A DNA stretch of 64,000 bases from Nocardia ignorata NBRC 108230 (lineage in GTDB: Bacteria > Actinomycetota > Actinomycetes > Mycobacteriales > Mycobacteriaceae): NCBI RefSeq assembly GCF_001612905.1, contig NZ_BDBI01000005.1, positions 62,001-126,000 of the forward strand, in the 5' to 3' direction. The position numbers and the translations under genes were made by a program. The notes under the pieces were generated by a model that was given only the letters and a program-made list of their open reading frames with translations, was not told the DNA's origin and ran no database searches. Shown piece after piece: positions 41,430-51,228 of this stretch (positions are counted from its first letter, which is position 1; each line of letters begins with the position of its first letter).

Positions 41430-42665
41430 TCAGACTGGTTTCGGGGGCTGGGTTGGGGGCGCTGTTTGCAGGGGGTAGCCGCCTGGGGGTGGGACCATTC
41501 CTGGGTGTGGTGGGCTCGGGTGCCAGAACATGGGGCCCGGTTTGCTGCGGTCGCGCAGCGCCCACATTCGCCAGGTGAGGACCGGGTGGCTGGACATGGC
41601 GTTCACCAGCAGGACGAAGCCGCCCTTCTCGGTGGCGGCCCGGTCTGCCATCTCGTCGAAACCGACCTCCGTATTGAGGTACTTGCCCGCCGCGAGGGTG
41701 GCCATGGCACCGGCCGCGCCCTGGTGGCGGTTGCAGAAGCCGTGATTGTCGGCGGTGTACTCCTGCGCGCGGATCAGCGACGACCCGAGAATCGGCAGGT
41801 ACGGCGCGACGAACATGCCGAGCTGGCGCCAATACGACACGTGACCAGCGGCGATATGGCCCACCTCGTGGCCGATGATGAAGGCGAGCGCGTCGGGCTC
41901 GCGTGCGGCGCCACCGATCTCGAACAGGTCGCTGTAGACCACGACGAACCGGCGGAACCCGTGGCCGGAGGCGAAGGCGTTGATCTGGCCGTTGCCGAGG
42001 ATCACGTACGCGTCGGGCGCCTTCGACATCCCGAACCGCGCGGCCGCCTCCTGCACCATCCGGTACCCCTCGGGGAACTGGGTGGGTGACATCTTCACCC
42101 CGTTGATCCGCATACGCGCGAAATTCATGCCACGTCCGGCCCACAGCAGCACCGGCGCGAACAACAGAATCAGCACGTACGGGCTGGTCAGCAGCGAACC
42201 CTGGGCCTCGGGTTGTCCCTGCGCGTCGACCACGGGCTCGGCGACCAGCTCCACAAGCAACATCAGGATCGCCAGCAGATAGGCCACGCCGGTGATCATG
42301 ATGACCACCACGAGCAGCGGGATCTCCCACGGATGCCGCGCGGGCATCCCGAACGGCGACAGTCCACGCGGCATCGGCTGCGTGGCCCCCGGCGGGCCGC
42401 CCGGCGGGTAGAAGCCTTGCGGCGCAGACGGATACGCACCCGTGGGCGGCGCGGGAAACGCGCCGGTCGGTGGGCTGGGCTGCTGCCACGGCGACGACCC
42501 GGCGAACCCCGGCTGCCCCTGCGGCCACGGGGGCGGCGGATATTCGCCCGGCCGCGGTGCGGGCTGGTCGGCGGGGGTGGCGTCGCTCGGCCGGTCGGCG
42601 GGTTGGCCGGAACGCTCCGGTGGGGGACCTGCCGAATGCGGTGAATGCGGTTCGTGCGGGTGCAT
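41430..42665 (-). CDS. membrane-bound M48-family zinc metalloprotease
   Basis: 411 residues from ATG 42665. Residues 1-110 are Pro/Gly/Gln-rich and probably disordered on the cytoplasmic side. Two membrane helices follow (about 115-142 and 160-177), then a peptidase M48 domain with HEVGH at 266-270 and a downstream Glu in RAQEYTADNHG. HtpX-type M48 enzymes degrade damaged membrane proteins. The C-terminus is again Pro-rich. It is divergent from rpiB. This gene separates dsbA-like and rpiB relative to the M. tuberculosis order. Confidence 0.87.
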   Translation of the reverse strand: MHPHEPHSPHSAGPPPERSGQPADRPSDATPADQPAPRPGEYPPPPWPQGQPGFAGSSPWQQPSPPTGAFPAPPTGAYPSAPQGFYPPGGPPGATQPMPRGLSPFGMPARHPWEIPLLVVVIMITGVAYLLAILMLLVELVAEPVVDAQGQPEAQGSLLTSPYVLILLFAPVLLWAGRGMNFARMRINGVKMSPTQFPEGYRMVQEAAARFGMSKAPDAYVILGNGQINAFASGHGFRRFVVVYSDLFEIGGAAREPDALAFIIGHEVGHIAAGHVSYWRQLGMFVAPYLPILGSSLIRAQEYTADNHGFCNRHQGAAGAMATLAAGKYLNTEVGFDEMADRAATEKGGFVLLVNAMSSHPVLTWRMWALRDRSKPGPMFWHPSPPHPGMVPPPGGYPLQTAPPTQPPKPV

Positions 42666-42701
42666 GAAACGACTCTAAGCGCGCCTGCGACAATCGCAGC
42701 C

Positions 42702-43175
42702 ATGCGCGTTTACCTGGGTGCCGACCATGCCGGTTTCGAACTGAAGAATCACGTCAAGGCCCATCTGCTCGAGGCCGGACACGAGGTCGTCGACTGCGGC
42801 GCCCTCGAATACGACGCTCTCGACGACTACCCCGCCTTCTGCATCGAAGCGGCGCGGCGCACCGTCGCCGACCCGGGCTCGCTCGGCCTGGTCTTCGGTG
42901 GCAGCGGCAACGGCGAGCAGATCGCCGCCAACAAGGTCCCCGGTGCCCGCTGCGCCCTCGCCTGGAGCGTCGAGACCGCCAAGCTGGCCCGCGAACACAA
43001 CAACGCCCAGCTCATCGGCATCGGCGGCCGCATGCACACCACCGAGGAAGCCCTCGCCATCGTCGACGCGTTCATCGCCCAGCCCTGGTCGGAAGAACCC
43101 CGCCACCAGCGCCGCATCGACATCCTCGCCGACTACGAGAAGTCCGGCGAGGCCCCCGCAGTCCCCGCTTACTGA
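42702..43175 (+). CDS. rpiB: ribose-5-phosphate isomerase B
   Basis: 157 residues from ATG 42702. Motifs YLGADHAGFELKNHVKAHL, VVDCGALEYDALDDYP and LVFGGSGNGEQIAANKVPG identify RpiB. The Glu in GSGNGEQIA takes the place of the catalytic Cys of E. coli RpiB, as in mycobacteria. It interconverts ribose-5-P and ribulose-5-P in the pentose phosphate pathway. The nei gene starts 4 nt after its stop, as Rv2465c-Rv2464c. Confidence 0.95.
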   Translation: MRVYLGADHAGFELKNHVKAHLLEAGHEVVDCGALEYDALDDYPAFCIEAARRTVADPGSLGLVFGGSGNGEQIAANKVPGARCALAWSVETAKLAREHNNAQLIGIGGRMHTTEEALAIVDAFIAQPWSEEPRHQRRIDILADYEKSGEAPAVPAY

Positions 43176-43179
43176 GAGA

Positions 43180-43983
43180 GTGCCTGAAGGCCACACCCTT
43201 CATCGCATTGCGCGGCTGCATCAGGAGCGGTTTGCTGGTGCGGCGGTGCGGGTTTCGAGCCCGCAAGGCCGATTCGCCGATGGAGCCGCGCTGGTGGACG
43301 GGCAGGTGCTGGAGCGGGCCGAGGCCTACGGGAAGCATCTGCTGCATCACTATGCGTCCGGGCTGACGGTGCATGTGCATCTCGGGTTGTACGGCACCTT
43401 CAGTGAAGTCGAGTTGCCGATGCCCGCGCCGGTGGGGCAGGTGCGGATGCGGATGGTCGGTGCCGCGACGGGATTCGGTACCGACCTGCGCGGGCCGACC
43501 GCGTGCGAGGTGCTGCACCCGCCGGAAGTGGAGGTGCTCACCGCCCGCCTGGGGGCCGATCCGCTGCGCCCGGACGCCGACCACGAGCGTGCGGGGGAAC
43601 GAGTCCGTCGCTCCCGCAGGGCGATCGGGGCGCTCCTGATGGACCAGTCGGTGATCGCCGGCGTGGGCAACGTCTACCGCGCCGAAGTGCTGTTTCGGCA
43701 CGGCATTTCACCGTTCCGGCCGGGGACGTCGATCAGCGCGGCCGAATGGGACGCGCTGTGGGCCGATCTCGTCGAACTCATGCCGACCGGCGTGGAAACC
43801 GGCCGCATGCATGTGGTGCGCCCCGAACACGACGCCGGCGCACCGTCCTACGCCAAGGATCGCCCACGCACCTACGTCTATCGCCGCCAGGGAGAGCCGT
43901 GCCGCGTCTGTGGCACCCCCGTCTCCCACGGCACGATGGAAGCCCGAAACCTGTTCTGGTGCAACGTCTGTCAGCCCCGCTGA
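43180..43983 (+). CDS. nei: DNA glycosylase/AP lyase, Fpg/Nei family
   Basis: 267 residues from GTG 43180. The conserved N-terminus MPEGHTLHRIARLH provides the catalytic Pro2 and Glu3. The H2TH region includes IGALLMDQSVIAGVGNVYRAEVLF, and the C-terminal zinc finger is CRVC-x16-CNVC. PEGHT and the context (after rpiB) point to endonuclease VIII (Nei1, Rv2464c) rather than Fpg. It removes oxidised pyrimidines. A strong terminator follows. Confidence 0.92.
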   Translation: MPEGHTLHRIARLHQERFAGAAVRVSSPQGRFADGAALVDGQVLERAEAYGKHLLHHYASGLTVHVHLGLYGTFSEVELPMPAPVGQVRMRMVGAATGFGTDLRGPTACEVLHPPEVEVLTARLGADPLRPDADHERAGERVRRSRRAIGALLMDQSVIAGVGNVYRAEVLFRHGISPFRPGTSISAAEWDALWADLVELMPTGVETGRMHVVRPEHDAGAPSYAKDRPRTYVYRRQGEPCRVCGTPVSHGTMEARNLFWCNVCQPR

Positions 43984-43989
43984 CGAAAA

Positions 43990-44023
43990 CACCTCGGCCA
44001 CGGTCGAAACCGTGGCCGAGGTG
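43990..44023. terminator. terminator between nei and GGDEF gene
   Basis: CACCTCGGCCACGGT-CGAA-ACCGTGGCCGAGGTG is a perfect 15-bp stem with a tetraloop between the two convergent genes. Confidence 0.85.
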
Positions 44024-44078
44024 CGCAGAGAAGTTCGACCGAGTCCGGGCCGCGAAGTGCAGGCTTCGCGATCCGGAC

Positions 44079-45044
44079 TCAGCCGGCGACCGCCGTTCCC
44101 AGTTCGGGGTCGCCCGATTCGGCGAGGGCGAAACGCCGCCCGCCCGCCGATTTCGCCGAATACATCGCGCGGTCGGCGCGACGCAGCAGGTCGGTGAAAT
44201 CGCACGTTTTTCCCGGTGGGCAGAACGCGGTGCCCACGCTGGCCGACACCGGCACCGGGCCCGCGCTCGACCACACCGGGTCGCGCAGGGCGGCGACCAC
44301 ACGGTGCGCCAGCTCGCTCAGGGTGTCGCGGCGCGGATTGGCCGCCACGACGAACTCGTCGCCACCGTACCGGCAGATCACGGTGTCGGGCGGGCACACC
44401 TCGCGCAGCCGGTTGGCCAGCTCGACGAGCACCTCGTCACCGATCGCATGTCCGTAGCCGTCGTTGATCTGTTTGAAGCGGTCCAGGTCCACCACAAGCA
44501 CCCCGACCCCACGGGTCGGGTCGGCGGCGAAGGCGCGCACCCGTTCCTGCAGGAGTGTGCGGTTCGCCAGGTCGGTCAGGGCGTCGTGGGTGGCCTCGTG
44601 GCGCAGGCGGTGCTGCAGCGCGGCGATCTCCTGCACGCGCAGCGACACCTTCGCCGAGATGTTCTGTTCCTGTTGCGCCAGTGCGCGCTCCTGTAGTGCC
44701 TGGGCGTAGCTGTCGATGGCCTGGCTGGCCACCAGTGGCCAGCGGGTCGCCACCAGGGAACCCGGCACCCCCGAGGGGAAGCCGAGCAACCAGCGGGTGG
44801 CATGGGCCAGCATTCTCGTCCGTTCGAACGGCGCCTCGGCCAGCCGTGCGCCGAGCTTGCGCGCCTGCGGTACCGGGAACGGTTCTGTCCTCGCCAGGTG
44901 CAGCAGGCGCTCGACGATCTCGATGAGCACAGGCTCCAGCTGATGCGGTGCCACGGACGATCCCGGTTCGGCACACACCGCGCGAGCCCAGGCGCGGGCC
45001 ATCGCGGCGACCGGTGGCTCGATGTGTGCGGACATCGACATCAC
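44079..45044 (-). CDS. diguanylate cyclase (GGDEF)
   Basis: About 321 residues (GTG 45044; ATG 45041 or 45035 are alternatives). A helical N-terminal half of about 150 residues has no recognised sensor domain. A coiled-coil-like linker (QEQNISAKVSLRVQEIAALQ) leads to a full GGDEF domain: THDALTDLANRTLL, VDLDRFKQINDGYGHAIGDEVL, and the active-site RYGGDEFVV. It should make c-di-GMP. No EAL partner is nearby. The 640-bp gap upstream is its probable promoter region. Confidence 0.9.
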   Translation of the reverse strand: MMSMSAHIEPPVAAMARAWARAVCAEPGSSVAPHQLEPVLIEIVERLLHLARTEPFPVPQARKLGARLAEAPFERTRMLAHATRWLLGFPSGVPGSLVATRWPLVASQAIDSYAQALQERALAQQEQNISAKVSLRVQEIAALQHRLRHEATHDALTDLANRTLLQERVRAFAADPTRGVGVLVVDLDRFKQINDGYGHAIGDEVLVELANRLREVCPPDTVICRYGGDEFVVAANPRRDTLSELAHRVVAALRDPVWSSAGPVPVSASVGTAFCPPGKTCDFTDLLRRADRAMYSAKSAGGRRFALAESGDPELGTAVAG

Positions 45045-45684
45045 CGGTGGAAGGTGGCGACGGTCTTGCCACCTCGATCGTTCGCACTGCTACGCGGTTG
45101 GGTCCGCCGAGTTCGGCACACGCTCACCGCCCCCTTTCCAGATACCCCCGTCCGGCAAAAAGGATCCTAGCAAGCCACTCGAGACACAAAAGCCGCGTTC
45201 TGGAACGCGTTGCAGTCTCTCGCGAATGGCGATCGGCTATGACATCGCTACAGCCGCCCGGGCGTTACACACTTCGCGAAAAAACTTTGGAAACACCGAA
45301 ACGTGCAGCGTGTTGCCCGATTTCGGGCGGTGGGCGTGTTGTCGCCATGGTCCCTCCTGGCAAAGGTGTCGCGCCGACCGGTAGGGCCGCCGCGCGCTCT
45401 TTTATGGTGGCCTACCCGCCGCCCCCGTGCCAGGTTTTCGAGGAAAATTCTCCTTTATATTCCCCCGGGTGGAGCAGGCGTCGGTCCCCTGAGACGCAAC
45501 CACCATCGTGTCCGGTACCCGTGGTCCCGCAATAGGGCCTAAGGGCCCTAATCGGGCGTGGAAAGAGCGGGACTCACCGCAGCGTCGAGACGTTTCGCGG
45601 GGCCGGATTGGCGTTCGGCGCGCGGGATTCGGTACAGTCGTGGCGCACACGACATCGTGGCGATCCCATCGATGTCGTATGCCT
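45045..45684. other. 640-bp gene-free region before tRNAs
   Basis: No convincing coding frame on either strand. It holds a perfect hairpin CGCGTTC-TG-GAACGCG (45194-45209), AT-rich patches at about 45260-45300 and 45440-45465, and an inverted repeat TAGGGCC-TAAG-GGCCCTA (45533-45550). TTGGCG about 19 bp before TACAGT (near 45610-45640) could be the promoter of the downstream tRNA genes. A small RNA is possible but not recognised. Confidence 0.4.
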
Positions 45685-45755
<71 letters not shown>

Positions 45756-45797
45756 CAAACATGACTTCCCTCGACGGCGTGAACCGCCCCGGGGTAT

Positions 45798-45874
<77 letters not shown>

Positions 45875-45907
45875 TCACGACGAACGCGCCCCGATAGGGT
45901 GGCGCGC

Positions 45908-46666
45908 ATGTCCACTACCTCACGGGTCGCGATCGTCACCGGTGCCGCACGCGGAATCGGTGCCGCCGTCGCGAAGAAGCTCGCCGCCGACGGTCACGCC
46001 GTCGCCGTTCTCGACCTCGACGAAGCCGCCTGCGCCGACACTGTGTCGGCCATCGAAGCCGCCGGGGGAACCGCGCTGGCCGTCGGTGCCGATGTGTCCG
46101 ACGAAGACGCCGTCGCCGCAGCCGTCGAACGGATCGCCGGCGAACTGGGCGCGCCGACCGTGCTGGTGAACAACGCGGGCGTGCTGCGCGACAACCTGCT
46201 GTTCAAGATGTCGGTGCAGGACTGGGACATCGTCATGAACGTGCACCTGCGCGGCGCCTTCCTGATGACGCGCGCCGTGCAGAAGTACATGGTGGAGGCG
46301 AAGTTCGGGCGCGTGGTCAACCTGTCGAGCACCTCGGCGCTCGGCAACCGTGGCCAGGCCAACTACTCCGCCGCCAAAGCGGGCATGCAGGGCTTCACCA
46401 AGACCCTCGCGTTCGAGCTCGGCAAATTCGGTGTCACCGCCAACGCGATCGCCCCCGGTTTCATCGAGACCGAGATGACCGCGGCCACCGCAGCCCGCGT
46501 CGGCGTCGACTTCGAGGCCTTCAAACAGGCTGCGGCGGCACAGATTCCGGTGAACCGGGTGGGTACGCCCGACGACATCGCCCACACCGCCTCGTTCCTG
46601 GTGAGCGAAGGCGCGGGCTTCGTGTCCGGTCAGGTCATCTATGTGGCAGGCGGTCCCAAGGACTGA
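45908..46666 (+). CDS. SDR, 3-oxoacyl-ACP/acetoacetyl-CoA reductase-like (FabG family)
   Basis: 252 residues from ATG 45908. TGAARGIG (11-18), VLVNNAGVLRD, Ser in VNLSSTSALG and catalytic YSAAKAGMQGF are present. The C-terminal GTPDDIAHTASFLVSEGAGFVSGQVIYVAGG is typical of FabG. Likely reduces a 3-oxoacyl thioester with NADPH. It begins 36 bp after tRNA-Pro and stands alone. It is convergent with the small secreted protein gene. Confidence 0.88.
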   Translation: MSTTSRVAIVTGAARGIGAAVAKKLAADGHAVAVLDLDEAACADTVSAIEAAGGTALAVGADVSDEDAVAAAVERIAGELGAPTVLVNNAGVLRDNLLFKMSVQDWDIVMNVHLRGAFLMTRAVQKYMVEAKFGRVVNLSSTSALGNRGQANYSAAKAGMQGFTKTLAFELGKFGVTANAIAPGFIETEMTAATAARVGVDFEAFKQAAAAQIPVNRVGTPDDIAHTASFLVSEGAGFVSGQVIYVAGGPKD

Positions 46667-46669
46667 CGC

Positions 46670-47029
46670 TCACGCGCAGCGGAAACGGAAGTCCGCACGT
46701 GTCTCGGTGCCTGCGGTGACCGTGAGCCGCACCGGTTCGGTGTCGGCGAGGCCGCAGCCGCCCGGCACCGTCGCCACCCGCGCCTCGTAGCAGCCGTCCG
46801 GCAGCGCGACGCTCGCGCTGCCGTCGGCGCCGCTCACCAGCGTGGTGACGACGTCGTCGGCGCCGCAGGCGCGGACCTCGATATCGGCCCGGTTGACCGG
46901 CATCGGTTCGGAACCGGTGATCGCGCGAACGGTGAGTGTCCCGGTTCCCGGCGGCGCCGGATCGGCGCTCGCCACACCGGCGATCATCAGTGGAGCCAGA
47001 ACGGACAGTGCGAGCAAACTACGGCGCAT
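46670..47029 (-). CDS. small secreted protein with prealbumin-like domain
   Basis: 119 residues from ATG 47029 with GAGG upstream. A clear signal peptide (MRRSLLALSVLAPLMIAGVASA, cleavage before DPAPP) precedes about 95 residues with a repeated beta pattern (LTVRAITGSEPMPVNRADIEV, GADGSASVALPDGCYEARV, VRLTVTAGTETRADFRF). This resembles SpaA/Cna-B-like prealbumin domains. Four Cys (ACG, GCY, GGCG, FRC) could form disulfides after export. No known enzyme activity. Confidence 0.7.
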   Translation of the reverse strand: MRRSLLALSVLAPLMIAGVASADPAPPGTGTLTVRAITGSEPMPVNRADIEVRACGADDVVTTLVSGADGSASVALPDGCYEARVATVPGGCGLADTEPVRLTVTAGTETRADFRFRCA

Positions 47030-47078
47030 GAACCTCTCCTCGTCGATGAGTCGGGTCGTCCGCTGCTGATGGTAGGCG

Positions 47079-47891
47079 CTATTCGGGCACCGGTGTGATA
47101 CCCGCTCGTTCACACCAGACCTGTTCGGCGGGCACCGACGGGGTGTCCAGCTCGGGGTAGCGCAGAGCCGACAGCGTGCCGCCGAACACCACGCCGGTGT
47201 CCAGGCACAGCGTGTTGTTGACCCACTGCAACGCCGTGACGGGTGTGTGCCCGTAGACGACCACCGGCGCTCCCCGATAGTCCTGCGCCCAGTCGTAGCG
47301 GATCGGCAGACCGTGCACGTCCACCTCACCGGTGGGCGCACCGTAGAGCGCGAACGAGCGAGCCCGCCCGGATGTGCTGCCGTGCAGGCTTTCCGGTAGT
47401 CCCGCGTGGGCGACGACCAGCCTGCCCCGGTCGAGCAGGTAGTGGCCGGGCAACTCGCGTAGGAAAGCCTGTGCGGCGGCGCGGAATTCGTCGTCCTCGT
47501 CGGCCAGCTGGGCCAGGGAATGCTCCAGCCCGTGCGCGATGCGCACATTGCGGCCGTCGAGGGCGCGCACCAGTTTGTAGTCGTGATTGCCCGCCACGCA
47601 CAGCGCCGTACGGGCCGCGACCATGCCCATCACCAGCCGCAGCACACCGGGCGTGTCGGGGCCACGGTCGACGAGATCACCGACGAACACCGCCGTGCGA
47701 CGCTCGGGATGCGCGGCCGCGACCGGCCTGCCCTTGTCGTCGCGCTCGACGACGTAACCCAGCTTCCCGAGCAGTGCCTCGAGCTCGGCGCGGCAGCCGT
47801 GCACATCCCCGATCACGTCGAAGGGACCGCGGAGGTCGCGGCGGTCACGCGGGAGTATGTCGATACGGCGTTGCTCGGTCATCGCCTCCAT
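47079..47891 (-). CDS. PPP-family metallophosphoesterase
   Basis: 270 residues (ATG 47891; ATG 47882 also possible). Motifs are GDVHGCRAELEALL, GDLVDRGPDTPG, GNHDYKLVRAL, HAGLPESL and YGHTPV, i.e. the two-metal PPP phosphoesterase core. The length and the GHTPVTALQWVNNTLCLDTG segment are similar to PrpE/ApaH-like or Pnkp-type phosphatases. It could split dinucleoside polyphosphates or phosphoproteins; the substrate is not settled by sequence. It lies 33 bp after the phosphoketolase on the same strand. Confidence 0.83.
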   Translation of the reverse strand: MEAMTEQRRIDILPRDRRDLRGPFDVIGDVHGCRAELEALLGKLGYVVERDDKGRPVAAAHPERRTAVFVGDLVDRGPDTPGVLRLVMGMVAARTALCVAGNHDYKLVRALDGRNVRIAHGLEHSLAQLADEDDEFRAAAQAFLRELPGHYLLDRGRLVVAHAGLPESLHGSTSGRARSFALYGAPTGEVDVHGLPIRYDWAQDYRGAPVVVYGHTPVTALQWVNNTLCLDTGVVFGGTLSALRYPELDTPSVPAEQVWCERAGITPVPE

Positions 47892-47924
47892 CGTCGGCCA
47901 GCCGCGACCCGTGCCGCAACCGCG

Positions 47925-50402
47925 TTACGTCACAGTGGGGATCGAGGGGTCCGGCCAGGTCCAGTTCGCGACGGCCGGAATGTCCTCGCCGTGCTCCCTG
48001 GTCCAGCTGCGCGCCGCGAGCCGGGCGTCGACCATCTCCTGGCGCAGACCCGCTGCCCGCGTGCGGAGGCCGGGCACCCGGTCGATCACGTCGAGCACGA
48101 GGTGGAAGCGGTCGAGGTCGTTGAGCATCACCATGTCGAACGGGGTGGTCGTCGTGCCCTTCTCCTTGTATCCGCGCACGTGCAGGCCCGCGTGATTGCG
48201 CCTGCGGTAGGTGAGCCGGTGCACCAGCCACGGGTAGCCGTGGAAGGCGAAGATCACCGGCCGGTCGGTGGTGAACAGGGTGTCGAAGTGGGCGTCGGAC
48301 AGGCCGTGCGGGTGCTCCTCGGCCGGCAGCAGTCGCATCAGGTCCACGACATTGACGACGCGTACCCGCAGGTCGGGCAGGCGGTCGCGCAGGATCGCGG
48401 CGGCGGCCAGCGTTTCCAGCGTGGGGACGTCACCCGCGCAGGCAAGCACCACATCCGGGGTGGTGCCTTGGTCGTCGTTGTGCCCGGCCCACTCCCAGAT
48501 GCCGACACCGCGGGCGCAGTGCACAGCGGCTTCCGGCGCCGAAAGCCAATCCGGCCCGGGCTGTTTGCCCGCGACCACCACGTTCGCGTAGTGCAGCGAA
48601 CGCAGGCAGTGGTCGTAGGTGGACAGCAGGGTGTTGGCATCGGGCGGCAGGTACACCCGGACGATCTCGGGGCTCTTGTTCACCACCACATCGAGGAAGC
48701 CCGGGTCCTGATGGGTGAAGCCGTTGTGGTCCTGGCGCCACACGTGCGAACTCAGCAGGTAGTTCAGGCTCGGGATGCGGCGTCGCCACGGCACGGCGAG
48801 GCTGGCGTCGAGCCACTTGGCGTGCTGGTTGAACATGGCGTCGACGATGTGGATGAACGCCTCGTAGCAGGTGAACACGCCGTGGCGGCCGGTGAGCAGA
48901 TAGCCCTCGAGCAACCCCTGGCACATGTGTTCGGACAGCACTTCGACCGCGCGCCCGGTCGGTGACAGCGCCACATCCCAGCGCCCGACCTCGGCCTGCC
49001 AGTCGCGGCCGGTCACCTCGAGGATGTCCTGCAACCGGTTGCTGGCGAGTTCGTCGGGGGCGAAGGTCAGGAAGTTGTGCGGATTGCGGGCGGTGACGTC
49101 ACGCAGCCAGCCGCCGAGCACCCTGGTCGGTTCGTGTCTGCTAGCCCCCGGCTGCTCCACCGGCACGCCGTAGTCACGCCAGTCGGGCAGGTCGAGATCG
49201 CGGACCAACAGCCCGCCGTTGGCCACGGGATTGAGGCTCATCGGCCGATCGGGAATCCGGTCGAGCAGGGCGGGCACCGGCCTGCCCGCTTCGTCGAACA
49301 GTTCCTCGGGCCGATACGACCGCAACCATTCCTCGAGCACTCGCCGGTGTTCCGGGTCGGTGCGCGCCGCGGGCAACGGGACCTGGTGGGCGCGGAAGGT
49401 GCCCTCGACCCGCTCGCCGTCGACCACCGGGGGACAGGTCCAGCCCTTCGGCGTGTGCAGCACGATCATCGGCCAACGCGGACGGGTGGTGTCACCGTCC
49501 TCGCGCGCGGCCCGCTGGAACCCGGCGATCCGGTCGAGGCAGGCGTCCATGGCGGCGGCCATCTCCTGATGCACCCGCGACGGATCGTTGCCCGACACGA
49601 TCAGCGGTTCGTAGCCGTAGCCGCGCAGCAGTTCGATGAGCTCATCACGGGGAATGCGCGCGAGGATGGTCGGATTGGCGATCTTGTACTCGTTGAGTGC
49701 CAGGATCGGCACCACCGCGCCGTCGCGGGCCGCGTTGAGGAATTTGTTCGCGTGCCAGCTGCCCGCCAGCGGACCGGTCTCGGCCTCGCCGTCGCCGATC
49801 ACGCAGAACACCGTGAGATCGGGGTTGTCCAGCGCGGCGCCGTAGGCGTGCAGCAGCGAATATCCGAGCTCACCGCCCTCGTGGAAGGAGCCGGGGGTCT
49901 CGGGGGCGCAATGGCTCGGGACGCCGCCGGGAAACGAGAACTGATGGAACAGTCGGCGCATACCGTCGGCGTCGCGGGGGATGTCGCGGTAGAGCTCGGC
50001 GTAGGCGCCCTCGAGCCAGGCGCAGGCGTTCGGACCGGGCCCGCCGTGGCCGGGGCCCGCGACGAAGACGGCGTTCAGGTCGCGTGCGCGAATCACCCGA
50101 TTCGCGTGCGCCCACACCAGATTCAGGCCGGGCACCGTGCCGAAATGGCCGAGCAGGCGCGGCTTGATGTCGGTGGAACGCAGCGGCTCGCGCAGCAACG
50201 GGTTGCGCATCAGGTAGATCTGTCCGACCGCGAGATAGTTCGCGGCCCGCCACCACGTGTCGACGGCGACCAGTTCGTCGCTGGTCAGCGGGCCAGGAGT
50301 TTCGGTGAGCGAATAGGGTTGGGGCGCAATTGATTCGCCCTCGCCTCCGCCACCGATGTTGTCGGCGGCGGTATCGCCCTCGCTATTGCTGAGCCGGGTC
50401 AT
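47925..50402 (-). CDS. xfp: phosphoketolase (Xfp-type)
   Basis: 825 residues from ATG 50402. Family motifs: [66 protein letters not shown], the TPP loop [15 protein letters not shown], and HPH-type [13 protein letters not shown] with [17 protein letters not shown]. It cleaves xylulose-5-P (and perhaps fructose-6-P) with phosphate to acetyl-phosphate and glyceraldehyde-3-P. Together with rpiB it could shunt pentose phosphates to acetyl-P. In-frame sequence up to 51098 runs through the divergent FKBP gene and is not coding. No acetate kinase or phosphotransacetylase is seen in the window. Confidence 0.94.
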   Translation of the reverse strand: MTRLSNSEGDTAADNIGGGGEGESIAPQPYSLTETPGPLTSDELVAVDTWWRAANYLAVGQIYLMRNPLLREPLRSTDIKPRLLGHFGTVPGLNLVWAHANRVIRARDLNAVFVAGPGHGGPGPNACAWLEGAYAELYRDIPRDADGMRRLFHQFSFPGGVPSHCAPETPGSFHEGGELGYSLLHAYGAALDNPDLTVFCVIGDGEAETGPLAGSWHANKFLNAARDGAVVPILALNEYKIANPTILARIPRDELIELLRGYGYEPLIVSGNDPSRVHQEMAAAMDACLDRIAGFQRAAREDGDTTRPRWPMIVLHTPKGWTCPPVVDGERVEGTFRAHQVPLPAARTDPEHRRVLEEWLRSYRPEELFDEAGRPVPALLDRIPDRPMSLNPVANGGLLVRDLDLPDWRDYGVPVEQPGASRHEPTRVLGGWLRDVTARNPHNFLTFAPDELASNRLQDILEVTGRDWQAEVGRWDVALSPTGRAVEVLSEHMCQGLLEGYLLTGRHGVFTCYEAFIHIVDAMFNQHAKWLDASLAVPWRRRIPSLNYLLSSHVWRQDHNGFTHQDPGFLDVVVNKSPEIVRVYLPPDANTLLSTYDHCLRSLHYANVVVAGKQPGPDWLSAPEAAVHCARGVGIWEWAGHNDDQGTTPDVVLACAGDVPTLETLAAAAILRDRLPDLRVRVVNVVDLMRLLPAEEHPHGLSDAHFDTLFTTDRPVIFAFHGYPWLVHRLTYRRRNHAGLHVRGYKEKGTTTTPFDMVMLNDLDRFHLVLDVIDRVPGLRTRAAGLRQEMVDARLAARSWTREHGEDIPAVANWTWPDPSIPTVT

Positions 50403-50564
50403 CGCTGACTCTCCTCGTACTCGCCTGGGCTGCGGCGTCGCCCGCCGCCGGACTGGTCGGCGCGCCGGAGGACACCCGGCGGCGCCGGTGGAGAAACGCA
50501 GTGCCGAGCCTACCGGTCGTGCCGGTTCGCACCGCCGGACCCGCGCTCCACTACTGTGCGGGCC

Positions 50565-51086
50565 ATGGCTTTTCTCCCCAGGATCATCGGGACCGGACTG
50601 GTCGCCCTCGTCGCCCTCGTCAGCGCGGCATGCGGGTCCGACAGCGGATCGGCCGAATCCAAGGCGGCACCGACGCGCGAATGCATCGCCGAGGACATCA
50701 AGGTGGCGGGCGGCTTCGGTGACCCGCCGGAGATCACCATTCCCGACGACTGCACCCCGCCCAAGTCGCTGCTCGTCAAGGACCTGGTGCCCGGCACCGG
50801 ACCCGGCGCGGTGGCCATGCAGCCGCTCACCATGAACTACGCGCTGGTCACCTGGTCGGACAAGCAGACCCTCGACAGCTCGTTCAAGCGCGGTGCGCCC
50901 TTCGACCTGACGCTCGGCGCGGGCCAGGTCATCGAAGGCTGGGACAAGGGCCTGCTCGGTGTGCAGCAGGGTGCGCGCAGGCTGCTCATCGTGCCGCCGG
51001 ATCTCGGCTACGGCGAAGGCGGCAACGGCGTCGCGCCCAACGAGACACTGGTCTTCGTCACCGACGCGGTGCAGGTCGGCAGCTAG
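50565..51086 (+). CDS. FKBP-type peptidyl-prolyl isomerase lipoprotein
   Basis: 173 residues from ATG 50565. Signal sequence with lipobox VSAAC (Cys23). The FKBP domain includes [63 protein letters not shown] and [16 protein letters not shown], with the usual drug-pocket aromatic residues. It would catalyse proline isomerisation of exported proteins at the outer face of the membrane. It is 142 bp upstream of tig, another FKBP-fold chaperone. Confidence 0.9.
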   Translation: MAFLPRIIGTGLVALVALVSAACGSDSGSAESKAAPTRECIAEDIKVAGGFGDPPEITIPDDCTPPKSLLVKDLVPGTGPGAVAMQPLTMNYALVTWSDKQTLDSSFKRGAPFDLTLGAGQVIEGWDKGLLGVQQGARRLLIVPPDLGYGEGGNGVAPNETLVFVTDAVQVGS

Positions 51087-51228
51087 CCGCCACCGCAACC
51101 AACCGCCGATTGCACGACCGCGCGTGCGGTCAACTACCCTGGTCGGGATGCGTGCGTCCGCACCGACTCAGGGCGCGACGCCCCATGCGGGGGCCACCAC
51201 CATGAACTACGAACCAAGGAGCATGTCC

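Noticed and set aside
50403..51098. 5' extension of phosphoketolase
   Set aside because: Runs antisense through the FKBP lipoprotein gene; the family begins after ATG 50402.
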